A stretch of DNA of 64,000 nt from Pseudomonas iranensis (GTDB lineage Bacteria > Pseudomonadota > Gammaproteobacteria > Pseudomonadales > Pseudomonadaceae). Of this stretch, positions 15,822 to 25,415 are shown one piece after another (the stretch's first letter is position 1; each line of letters opens with the position of its first letter). The translations under genes and the position numbers were made by a program. The DNA is taken from NCBI RefSeq assembly GCF_014268585.2, contig NZ_CP077092.1, positions 3,348,001 to 3,412,000 of the forward strand. Direction: 5' to 3'. The notes beneath the pieces were generated by a model. It did not search any database. It saw only the letters and a program-made list of their open reading frames with translations, and was not told where the DNA came from.

Positions 15822-17243
15822 TCACGCCTCCAGAGCGAAAGATCGAACGTCAGTCAAATGCCCGGTAATCGCCGCCGCAGCGACCATCGCCGGGCTCATC
15901 AGATGGGTGCGCGCACCGGCGCCCTGCCGGCCTTCAAAGTTGCGATTGGTACTGGATGCACACCGGTCACCGGGTGCGAGCACGTCATCATTCATGGCCA
16001 GGCACATCGAGCAGCCTGATTGCCGCCACTCAAAACCCGCATCCAGGAAAATCTGCGCGAGCCCCTCCTCTTCCGCCTGGCTACGCACCAAGGTCGATCC
16101 CGGGACGATCATTGCTCGCACATGGGCAGCGACTCGTTTACCGCGCACCACTCGTGCAACATCACGCAAGTCTTCAATCCTGGCATTGGTGCAGGAACCA
16201 ATGAACGCATGGCTGATCATCACGTCGCTGAGCGGCATTCCGGGTACCAGGCCCATGTAGTCCAAGGCTCGTTGCATCCCCTGACGCAATATGAGGTCTG
16301 TCTGACTGGCGGGATCTGGTACACGACTTCCAACCGGCGCCGCCTGATCAGGGCTCGTCCCCCAGGTGACCATGGGTTCCAGCGCACCAACATCGAGAGT
16401 GACTTCACAATCAAACAGAGCACCTTCGTCGCTATGCAGTCCTCTCCATTTCGCGACTGCTTGCTCCCACATCTCGCCTTGAGGTGCGCGGGGCCTGGAT
16501 TGCAGGTAGGCAAAGACTTTTTCGTCCGGTGCCATGAAGGCGCCTCTCGCACCAGCTTCTACAGCCATGTTGCAGATGGTCATCCTGGCTTCAACGCTGA
16601 GGTCTTTGATCGTCGGCCCCGCGAACTCAATTGCGTAACCTGTGGCGCCCGAAGCTCCGATCTTTTCGATCAGAGCCATGATGATGTCCTTGGAGGTGAC
16701 GCCGGTTGCAAGTAAACCGTTCACCGTTACACGCATGGTCTTCAAGCGTTTGTAGACCAGCGTCTGTGATGCCAGCAAGTGTTCTATTTCGGAGGTGCCG
16801 ATGCCGAAACCAAACGCGCCCAATGCACCATAGGTCGTGGTATGACTGTCACCGGCTGCGACGATCATGCCAGGCAGTATGAAGCCTTGCTCGGGCGCTA
16901 CGACGTGCTCAATACCCTGACGTTTATCGAGAATATCGAACAGTTCAATTCCGAAGTCTCGGCAGTTTTCTTCGAAGTAAGAGACCTGCTGTGCGCCACC
17001 TGCATCTGGCATTGTGGCAATACGAATTGGAGCAGTCGGGTTAACGTGATCTACCACCGCCAAAGTCGCGCTCGGGCGCCAAACCTGGCGACCTGCTTCA
17101 CGCATACCGCTAAACGCCTGTGGACTCGTGTATTCATTGGCGACTTGGCGGTCAATGTATAAAAGGACATGGCCCTGATCATCGAGAGCACAAACAGTGT
17201 GGCTGTCGATGTGTTTCTGGTAGAGCGTTCTTGGCTTATTCAT
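15822..17243 (-). CDS. LeuC-like [4Fe-4S] dehydratase large subunit
   Basis: The 473-residue aconitase-family subunit keeps the cluster cysteines (GSCTNARIEDLR, then GCSMCLAMNDD) and GDSHTTTYGA. In the N-terminal active-site loop, E. coli LeuC reads DRHLVHEVTSPQAF but this protein reads DRQVANEYTSPQAF, losing two histidines. This points to a substrate other than isopropylmalate. HbzIJ-type maleate hydratase, which makes D-malate, belongs to the same family and is a good candidate; citraconate or methylmalate hydration are alternatives. It is translated with the small subunit. Confidence 0.8.
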   Translation of the reverse strand: MNKPRTLYQKHIDSHTVCALDDQGHVLLYIDRQVANEYTSPQAFSGMREAGRQVWRPSATLAVVDHVNPTAPIRIATMPDAGGAQQVSYFEENCRDFGIELFDILDKRQGIEHVVAPEQGFILPGMIVAAGDSHTTTYGALGAFGFGIGTSEIEHLLASQTLVYKRLKTMRVTVNGLLATGVTSKDIIMALIEKIGASGATGYAIEFAGPTIKDLSVEARMTICNMAVEAGARGAFMAPDEKVFAYLQSRPRAPQGEMWEQAVAKWRGLHSDEGALFDCEVTLDVGALEPMVTWGTSPDQAAPVGSRVPDPASQTDLILRQGMQRALDYMGLVPGMPLSDVMISHAFIGSCTNARIEDLRDVARVVRGKRVAAHVRAMIVPGSTLVRSQAEEEGLAQIFLDAGFEWRQSGCSMCLAMNDDVLAPGDRCASSTNRNFEGRQGAGARTHLMSPAMVAAAAITGHLTDVRSFALEA

Positions 17244-17500
17244 TGAATGGGCTCTTTCGGTCTAAGCATGAATATGGGTGCGGTATGTCAACAGCTTATT
17301 TTTGCCGCTGATTCTGTATCAATAGCGATAAGGTGAAGGCGTTGCGCACGATGCGTGAATAATCGCCAGTGCTTTTGTAGGACATTCATTTGTGGGAGTC
17401 ATATCTTGAGCAGAACAACGCCAAGACACTGTGTTGCGATTCAAGGCGGCGTAGTACTGGCGCCATGAGCCAACAGAATGGAATCTGTGCCGGGGGCAGC

Positions 17501-18808
17501 CTATTCGGGGGAAAGCTTGGCAGCCGCTGCGGCTGCTCGTGAATGACGGCCGCGCTTGAGGGCGATCGGTGCCATCTTGCTGCGATCCAGTTCACCCTCC
17601 CAAGCCGCCACTACAAGGGCTGCGACGGCATTCCCGATGATATTGGTTGGGGATCGGCATTCCGCCATAAAACGGTCGACCCCGAGGATCAACACCATCG
17701 CCGCCACAGGTACGGTAGGCACTACCGCCAGGCTCGCGGCCAGCGCGACGAAACCCGCACCGACCACTGCGCCCGCACCCTTGGAGGTGAGCATGGCCAC
17801 CGCCAGCAAAGTCAGTTGTTGCTCAAGACTCAAATCGATGTTGGTCGCCTGAGCCAGGAACAACACAGCCAGGGTCATGTAGATATTGGTCCCGTCCAGG
17901 TTGAAGGTGTAGCCGGTCGGAACAACGATCCCCACTACACCTTTGGACGCACCAAGGCTTTCAAGTTTTTGAATCAGTTGCGGCAGCGCTGATTCTGAAG
18001 AGCTGGTGCCAAGCACAATGAGCAGTTCGGCCTTGATGTACGCCAACAGTTTGAAAATATTGAAGCCGGCGTAGTGGGCAATGCTGCCAAGTACGCAAGT
18101 AATGAAAATGAATGCCGTGAGATAGAAGGTTCCGATCAATTTCAGCAGCGGCAGCAACGAGCCGAGGCCGTATTTTCCGATGGTGAATGCAATCGCGCCA
18201 AACGCTCCGACAGGTGCCACGCGGCTGATGATGCCAACAATGCGGAAGAATACTTCGCTGGCCTGGTTGATCACGCTTACCAGTGGGCGACCCTTTTCAC
18301 CGACCATCACCAGCGCAATGCCGAACAGCACCGAAACGAATAGCACGGGCAGAATCTCACCCTTGGAGAACGCATCAAAAAACGTCGATGGAATCACGTG
18401 CAGCAAAAAACCGGTAATGCCTTCGCCGTGCTCCGCCTGGCCGACAAAACCGGCAATCGCCGAGGAGTCGAGCGTCTTGACGTCGATGTTGAAGCCCGCC
18501 CCCGGGTGCAACAGATGGGCCGCCATCAATCCAATGACCAGAGCAACGCTCGAAACAATTTCGAAATACAGCAATGCCTTGCCGCCCACCCGCCCGACTT
18601 GCTTCACGTCGTGCATACTCGTGATTCCCGAGACCACCGTGCAGAAGATGATCGGGCCGATAATCATCTTGATCAACTTGATGAATCCGTCACCCAATGG
18701 CTTGAAGTCGACGCCAATCTGGGGCCAGTAGTGGCCGACCACGATGCCCATGGCGATTGCTATGACGACCTGCACATAGAGCGTTCCCAGCAGTTTTCTG
18801 ATTGTCAT
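17501..18808 (-). CDS. DctA-type dicarboxylate/cation symporter
   Basis: The 435-residue inner-membrane carrier shows the glutamate/dicarboxylate transporter hallmarks: a serine-rich hairpin tip ([13 protein letters not shown]), [31 protein letters not shown] and [16 protein letters not shown]. It imports C4-dicarboxylates with sodium or protons. The start at 18808 has GGAG 9 bases upstream; an earlier ATG at 18838 lacks one. It lies 257 bases before the leuC-like gene on the same strand and probably supplies that enzyme's substrate. The principal dctA of the strain may be elsewhere. Confidence 0.88.
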   Translation of the reverse strand: MTIRKLLGTLYVQVVIAIAMGIVVGHYWPQIGVDFKPLGDGFIKLIKMIIGPIIFCTVVSGITSMHDVKQVGRVGGKALLYFEIVSSVALVIGLMAAHLLHPGAGFNIDVKTLDSSAIAGFVGQAEHGEGITGFLLHVIPSTFFDAFSKGEILPVLFVSVLFGIALVMVGEKGRPLVSVINQASEVFFRIVGIISRVAPVGAFGAIAFTIGKYGLGSLLPLLKLIGTFYLTAFIFITCVLGSIAHYAGFNIFKLLAYIKAELLIVLGTSSSESALPQLIQKLESLGASKGVVGIVVPTGYTFNLDGTNIYMTLAVLFLAQATNIDLSLEQQLTLLAVAMLTSKGAGAVVGAGFVALAASLAVVPTVPVAAMVLILGVDRFMAECRSPTNIIGNAVAALVVAAWEGELDRSKMAPIALKRGRHSRAAAAAAKLSPE

Positions 18809-18905
18809 TGTTATTATCTCCAGGCGTGTTTCGGGCATGACTATTGCGCGCAGGCCAATGATGTCCTGCGGCGCAAGGCTGGTTCATATCAGTGAAAGGC
18901 GGTTG

Positions 18906-19781
18906 TCAACGCAGGAAAGCCATTGCCTCGGCGAGCAATACCTCTGGGACTTCTTCAGCAAGGTAATGGCCGGCGGGCAACGCCTTGCCACGAACATCTG
19001 TGGCGACCTGCTGCCATTCCTTGAGCGGTTCGAAGCAACGACCGACCGTGCCTTCGGCGCCCCATAAAACCAGCAATGGAAGACTCAGGTGACGACCGGA
19101 TTGGATGTCGGCACGGTCATGCTCAAGATCTATGCTGGCGCTGGCGCGGTAGTCCTCGCAGATACCCCGGGCGGCGCCCGGAAGTTTCAGGCAGCGCAGG
19201 TATTCGCCGAAGGCTTCGTGAGTAAACGGTTTCAGCCCCGCACTACGACTGCCCATCACACTGCGCAGATAGGCTCCGGGGTCGGCTTCGATCAGGGTTT
19301 CCGGCAATGGCGCCGGGCGGATCAGGAAAAACCAGTGCCAGTACGCGCGGGCAAATGCTTCGTTGGTTTGGGCGTACATCGACAAGGTTGGCGCGATGTC
19401 GAGCAGCACCATGCGTTGCACTGCAGCGGGATGATCCAACGCCAGGCGATGGGCAACGCGGGCGCCACGGTCGTGGGCCAGCAGAGAAAAGCGTTCGAAG
19501 CCCAGGGAATTCATCAGCTCGACACCGTCCTTGGCCATTTCGCGTTTGGAGTAGTTGGTGTGGTCGTCGTTGGCTACAGGCTTACCGCTATCACCATAAC
19601 CGCGCAGGTCGGCGGCAATCACCGTGAAATGCTCGGCCAGTTGTTCGGCGACCTTGTGCCAAATGACATGGGTCTGAGGGTGACCGTGCAGCAACAGCAG
19701 GCCCGGCCCGCTCCCGCCAATGCGATAGGCAATGTCCACACCGTTGACATGACGCTGGTCTTTGAGGAATCCGGCAAACAT
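18906..19781 (-). CDS. Alpha/beta hydrolase, haloacetate (fluoroacetate) dehalogenase-like
   Basis: The 291-residue protein has an Asp nucleophile in LAHDRGARVAHRLALDHP (D104) where most alpha/beta hydrolases have Ser. R105 and R108 follow it, as in fluoroacetate dehalogenases that bind the substrate carboxylate. YWHWFFLIRPAPLPE supplies the His/Trp halide pocket and AGHYLAEE the catalytic His. Together these support cleavage of a carbon-halogen bond in haloacids. An epoxide hydrolase remains possible. It stands as a single gene with no linked haloacid transporter. Confidence 0.78.
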   Translation of the reverse strand: MFAGFLKDQRHVNGVDIAYRIGGSGPGLLLLHGHPQTHVIWHKVAEQLAEHFTVIAADLRGYGDSGKPVANDDHTNYSKREMAKDGVELMNSLGFERFSLLAHDRGARVAHRLALDHPAAVQRMVLLDIAPTLSMYAQTNEAFARAYWHWFFLIRPAPLPETLIEADPGAYLRSVMGSRSAGLKPFTHEAFGEYLRCLKLPGAARGICEDYRASASIDLEHDRADIQSGRHLSLPLLVLWGAEGTVGRCFEPLKEWQQVATDVRGKALPAGHYLAEEVPEVLLAEAMAFLR

Positions 19782-19947
19782 GAGGTGACTCCTTGTTGTA
19801 GTTGCCTACATCCTGAAATCGTTGGCGCTAAAGTGAAAGTCGCAAAGCGTGGTGCAATTATTCATGAAGCGTGTTCAAAGGACGCTCGATCCATCCCTTC
19901 GCGAACAGACTGCAGTCTTTAAAGAATATCTGACGTCCCTTTTTAAC

Positions 19948-19969
19948 AAGCCCCACTTAGGCGGGGCTT
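19948..19969. terminator. Intrinsic terminator-like hairpin
   Basis: AAGCCCC and GGGGCTT pair across an 8-base loop; TTTTTAA lies on the left side, so it looks bidirectional. It separates the hydrolase region from the iron-signalling genes. Confidence 0.5.
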
Positions 19970-20020
19970 ATTGCATTAATTGCTTCATGCGACGTATTTG
20001 CTTGACGCCCATCGCCTGAG

Positions 20021-20039
20021 TAGAATGCGATTCATTATC
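20021..20039 (+). promoter_or_regulatory. Candidate Fur box upstream of the ECF sigma gene
   Basis: TAGAATGCGATTCATTATC matches the 19-base Fur consensus at 14 positions by eye. It lies about 20 bases before the sigma-factor start, where iron repression of FecI-type genes is expected. Confidence 0.6.
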
Positions 20040-20057
20040 AATCATGTATGTCCCGGG

Positions 20058-20582
20058 ATGCCGATGCGTAGCGACGAAACACTAGGTACTGCAGATCCAG
20101 GGCTGCTCTATCGCACCCACTTCTCGTGGTTACAGGGCTGGCTGATTCGGCGCATCGGCTGTCGCGACAACGCCGCAGATCTGGCGCAGGACACTTTCGT
20201 CCGTGTGCTCAAACACCGCCATCAGTCCGGCGCCCTGCGCGAGCCACGCGCCTATTTGAGCAGCATTGCCCGCGGTCTGATGATTGATCAGTATCGTCGT
20301 CGCGAACTCGAACGTGCCTACCTGGAAAGCATCACCTTGCTGCCGCAACACGAGGTTCCATCGGAAGAAAGCCGGCTGATGATTCTCGATGCGCTCGAGC
20401 GCATAGACCGTTTGCTCGACTCGCTTAAACCAAGAGTACGCCAGGCGTTTTTATTTGCCCGACTCGACGGTCTGACCTGCGCGCAAATCGCCGAAAAGCT
20501 CGGAGTCTCCCGCGCGACGGTGGAGCGCGACCTGGCCACGGCCCTGCAACACTGCTATCGCTTGCGTTATGTCGAGGCCTGA
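20058..20582 (+). CDS. FecI-type ECF sigma factor
   Basis: The 174-residue protein has region 2 (LYRTHFSWLQGWLIRRIG, DLAQDTFVRVLK) and region 4 with a helix-turn-helix (LTCAQIAEKLGVSRATVERDL). This is the layout of iron-starvation sigma factors that transcribe a cognate TonB-receptor gene. No strong ribosome site is visible; ATG 20058 or 20064 fits the family length, while a TTG at 19980 adds unconserved residues. The gene overlaps the FecR-like gene by 14 bases and follows a Fur-like box, so it should be made when iron is low. Confidence 0.88.
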   Translation: MPMRSDETLGTADPGLLYRTHFSWLQGWLIRRIGCRDNAADLAQDTFVRVLKHRHQSGALREPRAYLSSIARGLMIDQYRRRELERAYLESITLLPQHEVPSEESRLMILDALERIDRLLDSLKPRVRQAFLFARLDGLTCAQIAEKLGVSRATVERDLATALQHCYRLRYVEA

Positions 20583-21549
20583 GCCCGAGGCGCTGGATCC
20601 GGCCATTGTCGAGCAGGCAATCCAATGGCTGGTGCGCCTTCGCTTCAATCAAGCCGATGAACAGACACAGCGCACGTTCGAGCACTGGCTGCAGCAGCGC
20701 CCGGAGCATGCGTTGGCGTGGCAGCGTGTGGAAACGCTTGGCGATGAATTCGAAGGCGTGCCAGCTCAACTGGCTCGACAAACCCTTAACGTCGCCCAGC
20801 ATGGAATGCGCCGGCGGGAAAGCCTGAAGCTACTGGGCGTATTGGCGACTGTTGGCACGGCAGCCTGGCTCGGCCGCGACTACACCCCCCTGCCCTCCAT
20901 GCTTGCACAGCAGCGCAGCAGCACCGGCGAGCAACGACGGTTCCAACTCGATGATGGCAGCCTTATCCAGCTCAATAGCGATAGCGCCGTCGACAGCGAT
21001 TTCGACGCCCAGCGGCGCCTGATCATCCTGCGCCGTGGTGAAATCATCGTGAATGTCGGTGCGGATCAACACTCGCCGCAAGCGCGACCGTTGTGGGTGC
21101 AATCACGCGACGGAATGATGCGAGCCCACAGCTCGCGCTTTCTGGTCCGCGAGCGTGACGACGGCACGCTGGTCGCGGCTCAGGAGGGATCAGTCACGGT
21201 TTTCCCCGGCTCCAGCCACACGCCTGCGAGCCGCAACGTCCTGGCAGGAAACCAACTGCTGTTCACCTCAAGTGACGCCCGAACGTTCGGGGACAACGGC
21301 CTTGATCCATGGGGTTGGGGTGACGGTGTGATCAGTGCGAACCATATGCGCCTTGGTGACTTCATCGCAGAGTTGTCGCGTTATCGACCAGGAGTCTTGC
21401 GCTGCGCCGAAGAGGTCGCTGATCGTCGCGTTTCCGGCACTTTCCAGCTCGCCGACAACGATCGGGTCCTGGCATTGATCGCACAGTCACTGCGCCTGCA
21501 CATTGATTACCGAACCCGTTACTGGGTCACGGTGAGCGCTGCCACCTGA
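20569..21549 (+). CDS. FecR-type anti-sigma regulator
   Basis: The 326-residue protein has the N-terminal cytoplasmic domain (AIQWLVRLRFNQADEQTQRTF, FEHWLQQRPEHALAWQRVE), a weakly hydrophobic middle segment near residue 90, and the periplasmic FecR domain (RFQLDDGSLIQLNSDSAV, RRGEIIVNVG). It would hold the sigma factor until the ferri-siderophore receptor signals. The start lies inside the sigma gene, implying coupled translation. Its partner receptor is encoded directly downstream. Confidence 0.88.
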   Translation: MSRPEPEALDPAIVEQAIQWLVRLRFNQADEQTQRTFEHWLQQRPEHALAWQRVETLGDEFEGVPAQLARQTLNVAQHGMRRRESLKLLGVLATVGTAAWLGRDYTPLPSMLAQQRSSTGEQRRFQLDDGSLIQLNSDSAVDSDFDAQRRLIILRRGEIIVNVGADQHSPQARPLWVQSRDGMMRAHSSRFLVRERDDGTLVAAQEGSVTVFPGSSHTPASRNVLAGNQLLFTSSDARTFGDNGLDPWGWGDGVISANHMRLGDFIAELSRYRPGVLRCAEEVADRRVSGTFQLADNDRVLALIAQSLRLHIDYRTRYWVTVSAAT

Positions 21550-21583
21550 CTCCACCCGAATATTTTTTTGCTACCTGAAAAAC

Positions 21584-21602
21584 AATGAGGTGGTTTCTCA
21601 TT
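21584..21602 (+). promoter_or_regulatory. Palindrome upstream of the receptor gene, possible Fur or sigma-dependent promoter site
   Basis: AATGAG-N7-CTCATT is symmetric and lies 70 bases before the receptor start, followed by TCTCGTTCGAC. It may be a Fur-like site or part of the promoter read by the linked ECF sigma factor. Confidence 0.4.
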
Positions 21603-21670
21603 CTCGTTCGACCTGTAAGGAAGGCCGGAATACAGGCCAGTCTGCCGATGTCCTTTCTTGGAGCGAGAAA

Positions 21671-24061
21671 ATGAGTTCGTCCCCGGTTTCACAGCGCCAT
21701 CCATTAAGTCGTGCCATGCACGGTGCGATCCTGGGTTTGATCGTGAGCAGCTACGCATTGCCATCGCTGGCGCAAACCTCGGGCGCTGATCACAGCAATC
21801 AAGTCAAACAGTGGAATATCGCCCCCGGGCCACTGGCGCCAGCGCTTGACCGCTTTGCGCGCGAGGCTGGCATCAGCCTTTCCTTCGACGCCTCGAGTGT
21901 GGCGAACCGCACCACGGCTGGCGTGAATGGCTCGCTCGATACATCGGCAGCGCTGTCATCCCTGCTCCAGGGCAGCGAATTGCAGATCGAACAGCAAGGC
22001 CCGAATGCTTACCTGCTGACCCCTCAAGCAAAAACCGCCGGCCCGCTGGAACTCGACGCAACGGCCGTCGAGGATTACCGCCTCGCCCCGCTCATCATCA
22101 ATGCCAAGGTCCGGGTCAGTGCCGACGACGACGCCAACTCGGTGGTTGCCAAGGAACTCTGGGTGGGCGGCAAGGTCGCCACCAGCATTCTTAATACACC
22201 GGCATCGGTGTCGGTGGTGACCAACAAGGAAATGCAGCAACGCAGCGTCAGCACCACGGAAGAAGCGCTGCAATACACGCCGGGCGTGGTCAGCGACTTT
22301 TATGGTACGGATGACCGCAACGACTATTTCCAGATCCGCGGCTTCCAGGCCACCACCTACCGTGACGGCTTGACCCTCAGCTCGATGCGCGGCGTACGCG
22401 AAGACCCATTCGCCTATGAGCGCATCGAGATTCTGCGTGGCGCCAACTCCACCCTGTTTGGCCCTGCGGACCCGGGCGGTTCGGTAAATTTCGTGACCAA
22501 ACAGCCGCGCTTCGAAAAGTTTGGCCAAGGCTATGTCACCTACGGTTCGTTTGACCATGTCGAGACAGGCATCGATGTCGGCGATGCGCTGAACGACGAG
22601 AAAACCTTGGCCGGCCGCTTTACTGCCAAAGGCCAGAACAGCGATCGCGAGTACGATCATTCGCAGGACGACAACCAGTTGTTTATGGGTGGCCTGACCT
22701 GGGCACCGACGGATTACACGTCGGCTACGATGATTCTGGATTACCTGAAAACCGAGAGTTCGCCCAACAGCGGCGGCTATCCACTGGATCGGGAATACGA
22801 CCGCAGCAAGTTCTATGGCGAGCCCAGCTACAACTTCCACGATGTCGAGCGCACCAGCCTCAGCGGTAACGTCACCCATGATTTCGACAATGGTTTCGTG
22901 CTACGCAGCAATCTGCGTTACAGCAAGTTGACCGATGATTTCGGCTACGTGTACCTCAGCGACAGCGCCGCACGTGTCGGTACCACCGTCGATCGATACC
23001 TGTTTGGAACGGACACTGAAGCCGACCAGTTCAACGGCAATCTGATGCTGCAATACGATGCCCGCTTCGAGAACATCGACAGCAGCAGCCTGGTGGGCGT
23101 GGAGTACCTCGATTCGACCACCAAGGAAAGCTCGGTCTACGCCCTGACGACCCCGATCGATATTGCCAACCCGGTGTTTACTGGCGTTCCACGCTCAATC
23201 GCGCCGTATGCCGTCAACAAGCGAGACGCGACCACCAAGGCCGTCTTCCTTCAGCAGAACCTGTCGTTCTACGAGCGTTTCATCGTCACCGGGGGCGTGC
23301 GCAACGACTCGATGGACCTGACCAGCAAAGGCTTGCAATCCACTGAGAAAGACACCTTCTCCGAAACCTCCTACCGAGGTGCGTTGACCTATATCGTCAA
23401 CGATGAGGTGTCCACCTACGTGAGCATGGTCGAATCCGTCTCGCCGCCGCAGGTTGGCGTAACACCGCAGACAGGCAGGCAGTACGAAGTGGGCGTGAAG
23501 TATGCACCGATGGGGATGGACGCACTGTTCTCCGCCGCCGTGTATGACCTGACCCAGGAAAACGTCACCATCGCCGTGGTGCTGCCGAGCGGCATCATCG
23601 AGCAGCAAACAGTTGGCGAATCGCGCGCTCGTGGCCTCGACCTGGAGGCCAAGGCGCAGGTAACGCAGAACCTCAGCCTGATCGGTGGTTATTCCTACAT
23701 GGAGTCAGAAGTACTGCGCGGTTCGTTGTACGATGGCAGCTCGCTGAAGGGTAACGAATTCGCCACGGCACCCAAGCATTCCGCCTCGCTCTGGAGTTAC
23801 TACGACGTACCCGCCACTGATGTCAGCGTGGGCCTGGGTGCACGCTACGTCGGCGCTTATTACTTCGATGCAGCCAACTCCGGCAAAAGCGATGGCACCA
23901 CGCTGTTCGACGCCGCCTTCAACTACAAGATCGCCAAGGGCACCGACCTGGCGGTGAACGTCAGCAACCTGCTGGACGAGCAGCACGTGGTCGGCTCCGG
24001 CACCGCGAACTTCTACAACCCGGGCCGCGAGATTACCGCCAAGCTGAGCTACAACTGGTAA
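21671..24061 (+). CDS. TonB-dependent siderophore receptor with N-terminal signalling domain
   Basis: The 796-residue outer-membrane protein has a signal peptide (cut near SLAQ), an STN signalling domain at about 45-120 (WNIAPGPLAPALDRFAREAG), a plug domain from about residue 165 (ASVSVVTNKEMQQRS) and a barrel ending in AKLSYNW. The STN domain shows that it senses its siderophore and signals through the FecR/FecI pair encoded just upstream. The barrel resembles FpvA/FoxA-type ferric siderophore receptors; the ligand cannot be named. No siderophore synthesis genes are near, so it may use a foreign siderophore. Confidence 0.9.
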   Translation: MSSSPVSQRHPLSRAMHGAILGLIVSSYALPSLAQTSGADHSNQVKQWNIAPGPLAPALDRFAREAGISLSFDASSVANRTTAGVNGSLDTSAALSSLLQGSELQIEQQGPNAYLLTPQAKTAGPLELDATAVEDYRLAPLIINAKVRVSADDDANSVVAKELWVGGKVATSILNTPASVSVVTNKEMQQRSVSTTEEALQYTPGVVSDFYGTDDRNDYFQIRGFQATTYRDGLTLSSMRGVREDPFAYERIEILRGANSTLFGPADPGGSVNFVTKQPRFEKFGQGYVTYGSFDHVETGIDVGDALNDEKTLAGRFTAKGQNSDREYDHSQDDNQLFMGGLTWAPTDYTSATMILDYLKTESSPNSGGYPLDREYDRSKFYGEPSYNFHDVERTSLSGNVTHDFDNGFVLRSNLRYSKLTDDFGYVYLSDSAARVGTTVDRYLFGTDTEADQFNGNLMLQYDARFENIDSSSLVGVEYLDSTTKESSVYALTTPIDIANPVFTGVPRSIAPYAVNKRDATTKAVFLQQNLSFYERFIVTGGVRNDSMDLTSKGLQSTEKDTFSETSYRGALTYIVNDEVSTYVSMVESVSPPQVGVTPQTGRQYEVGVKYAPMGMDALFSAAVYDLTQENVTIAVVLPSGIIEQQTVGESRARGLDLEAKAQVTQNLSLIGGYSYMESEVLRGSLYDGSSLKGNEFATAPKHSASLWSYYDVPATDVSVGLGARYVGAYYFDAANSGKSDGTTLFDAAFNYKIAKGTDLAVNVSNLLDEQHVVGSGTANFYNPGREITAKLSYNW

Positions 24062-24095
24062 TTAGGCGGGCAGCCTATTTTCTCGTAAAGGAAAC

Positions 24096-24119
24096 GGTGC
24101 CCGCTTTATCGCGGGCACC
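24096..24119 (+). terminator. Intrinsic terminator after the receptor gene
   Basis: A perfect 9-bp stem, GGTGCCCGC with GCGGGCACC, closes a 6-base loop and is followed by TTCGACTT, 34 bases after the receptor stop. Confidence 0.7.
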
Positions 24120-24132
24120 TTCGACTTGGTTA

Positions 24133-24513
24133 TCAACCGCTGACCTCACGCAAAATTCTCTCGAGCTCAGGACGGGTCCACCTCTCCCAAGGGAATACCT
24201 CCCGGTCATCGCCGCTGTGCCAATACTCGCCCGCATCAAATGCCTGATAGATCGAAAATGCCGGCTCGGGCATCTCTGCGTACAAGGACAGATCGACGAT
24301 ATCGCTGATGACAATATTCATCACCTCATCACAGTAGTGAAAATCGCGGCCGCCGGTGATAAACAGTCTTGCCACTGAGATCGCCAACTGATTGAGAAGA
24401 TCGCGGCTGTCGATCTGCAGGTGGTCACACATGACACTTAATTCCGTGTTTGGGGCTTTCTCAATCATCCCCAGTACGTAATCAAGCTCGGCATCACTAA
24501 GACGTGTGGCCAT
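24133..24513 (-). CDS. Small acidic protein, immunity-like, function unknown
   Basis: This 126-residue protein begins MATRLSDAELDYVLGMIEKAP; a longer frame from 24576 is possible but less likely. It is rich in acidic residues and aromatic patches (FDAGEYWHSGDDREVFPWERW) and has no signal or membrane segments. Such small orphan acidic proteins often are immunity proteins against polymorphic toxins, but no toxin gene is near. A piece of a sister gene survives at 13874-13939. I do not recognise the family. Confidence 0.6.
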   Translation of the reverse strand: MATRLSDAELDYVLGMIEKAPNTELSVMCDHLQIDSRDLLNQLAISVARLFITGGRDFHYCDEVMNIVISDIVDLSLYAEMPEPAFSIYQAFDAGEYWHSGDDREVFPWERWTRPELERILREVSG

Positions 24514-24683
24514 GGGATCAAAGTACTCGTGAGTTCGGTTTTGCGATGGATTCAGGACAAGCCTGTTAGGAAACATGTTGGCAGATTTGCTGTTAAGGGG
24601 CAGCTATGGTTCAAATGCAGCTTCGGATTGGGTGGTCCCGTTTTCCCCAGGCCTTACACGGTAGAAGTCGACTTGGACTGTCA

Positions 24684-25205
24684 TCAGATAGAGGTGACGA
24701 AGCGGGTATCGAGACCCTCGCTTACTGGCGCTAGCGAATTGATCAATACGACCGCATCGTCGCCTTGGTTAAGGTAAATCAAGGTGTCGCCGGTCTCGAA
24801 CGTCACTTTGAATCCGGCTAGCCAAGTCTCTTGCCCGTTGAGGGAATCAAGAATCCCCTCAACTTCGCAAATTATTTTGTGCTGAAGGTGGCTTGCTGAC
24901 AGATCTGTAAACAGGCTTTCCATCTTCCAGGAGCAAGTCGCGTCCGGCTCTATATCAAATGAGGTGGGCGCGTCAGTCGGCAATAAATCCGCGCCTACTC
25001 GTTCGCCATCACTCAAGAGATACATGGATAAAACTTCTCTCTCGCCAAAACGCCACTCTAGAGAACCAATGTCACCCAAATACTTCTCGTGGTTGAAGTA
25101 GTACTGGTAGTACACCAGATCGCTCAGTTGCTTTCCCAAAAGCGAGCGTGCGTTTTGCAGATCCCGCCCAGCTCTTGCCGGAGACGAGGAGTAGCGATCA
25201 GGCAT
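24684..25205 (-). CDS. Hypothetical protein, immunity-like
   Basis: The 173-residue soluble protein (MPDRYSSSPARAGRDLQ; ends GLDTRFVTSI) has mixed alpha/beta character and an acidic composition, with the strand-like stretch WLAGFKVTFETGDTLIYLNQG near the end. I do not recognise a family. It shares orientation with the gene at 24133 and both are lone small genes in an accessory-looking stretch, suggesting orphan immunity genes; this is only inference. DNA just after its stop also occurs at 13950-13972. A TTG at 25208 is an alternative start. Confidence 0.55.
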   Translation of the reverse strand: MPDRYSSSPARAGRDLQNARSLLGKQLSDLVYYQYYFNHEKYLGDIGSLEWRFGEREVLSMYLLSDGERVGADLLPTDAPTSFDIEPDATCSWKMESLFTDLSASHLQHKIICEVEGILDSLNGQETWLAGFKVTFETGDTLIYLNQGDDAVVLINSLAPVSEGLDTRFVTSI

Positions 25206-25415
25206 CAAGCATCTCGCTTAGCAGTGAATGGACACAGATAGTACACAAACACAAGGTGGCCGCTTTTGGGTATTTGGCGATCCGTGACACGGAGATCGGC
25301 CAGAAGCGGCCAGTCAGTATCGATGAAATACGTTAGATGATTCCAGTTTCAAATGAGCAGCGGGCAATACCCAGGTTGATCTACGCTTGAATGAAATCAC
25401 GCAGAGAACCAGATC

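Noticed and set aside
15214..17243. Leucine biosynthesis leuCD
   Set aside because: No leuB or other leucine genes nearby, an altered substrate loop, and neighbours for dicarboxylates; the identity remains open.
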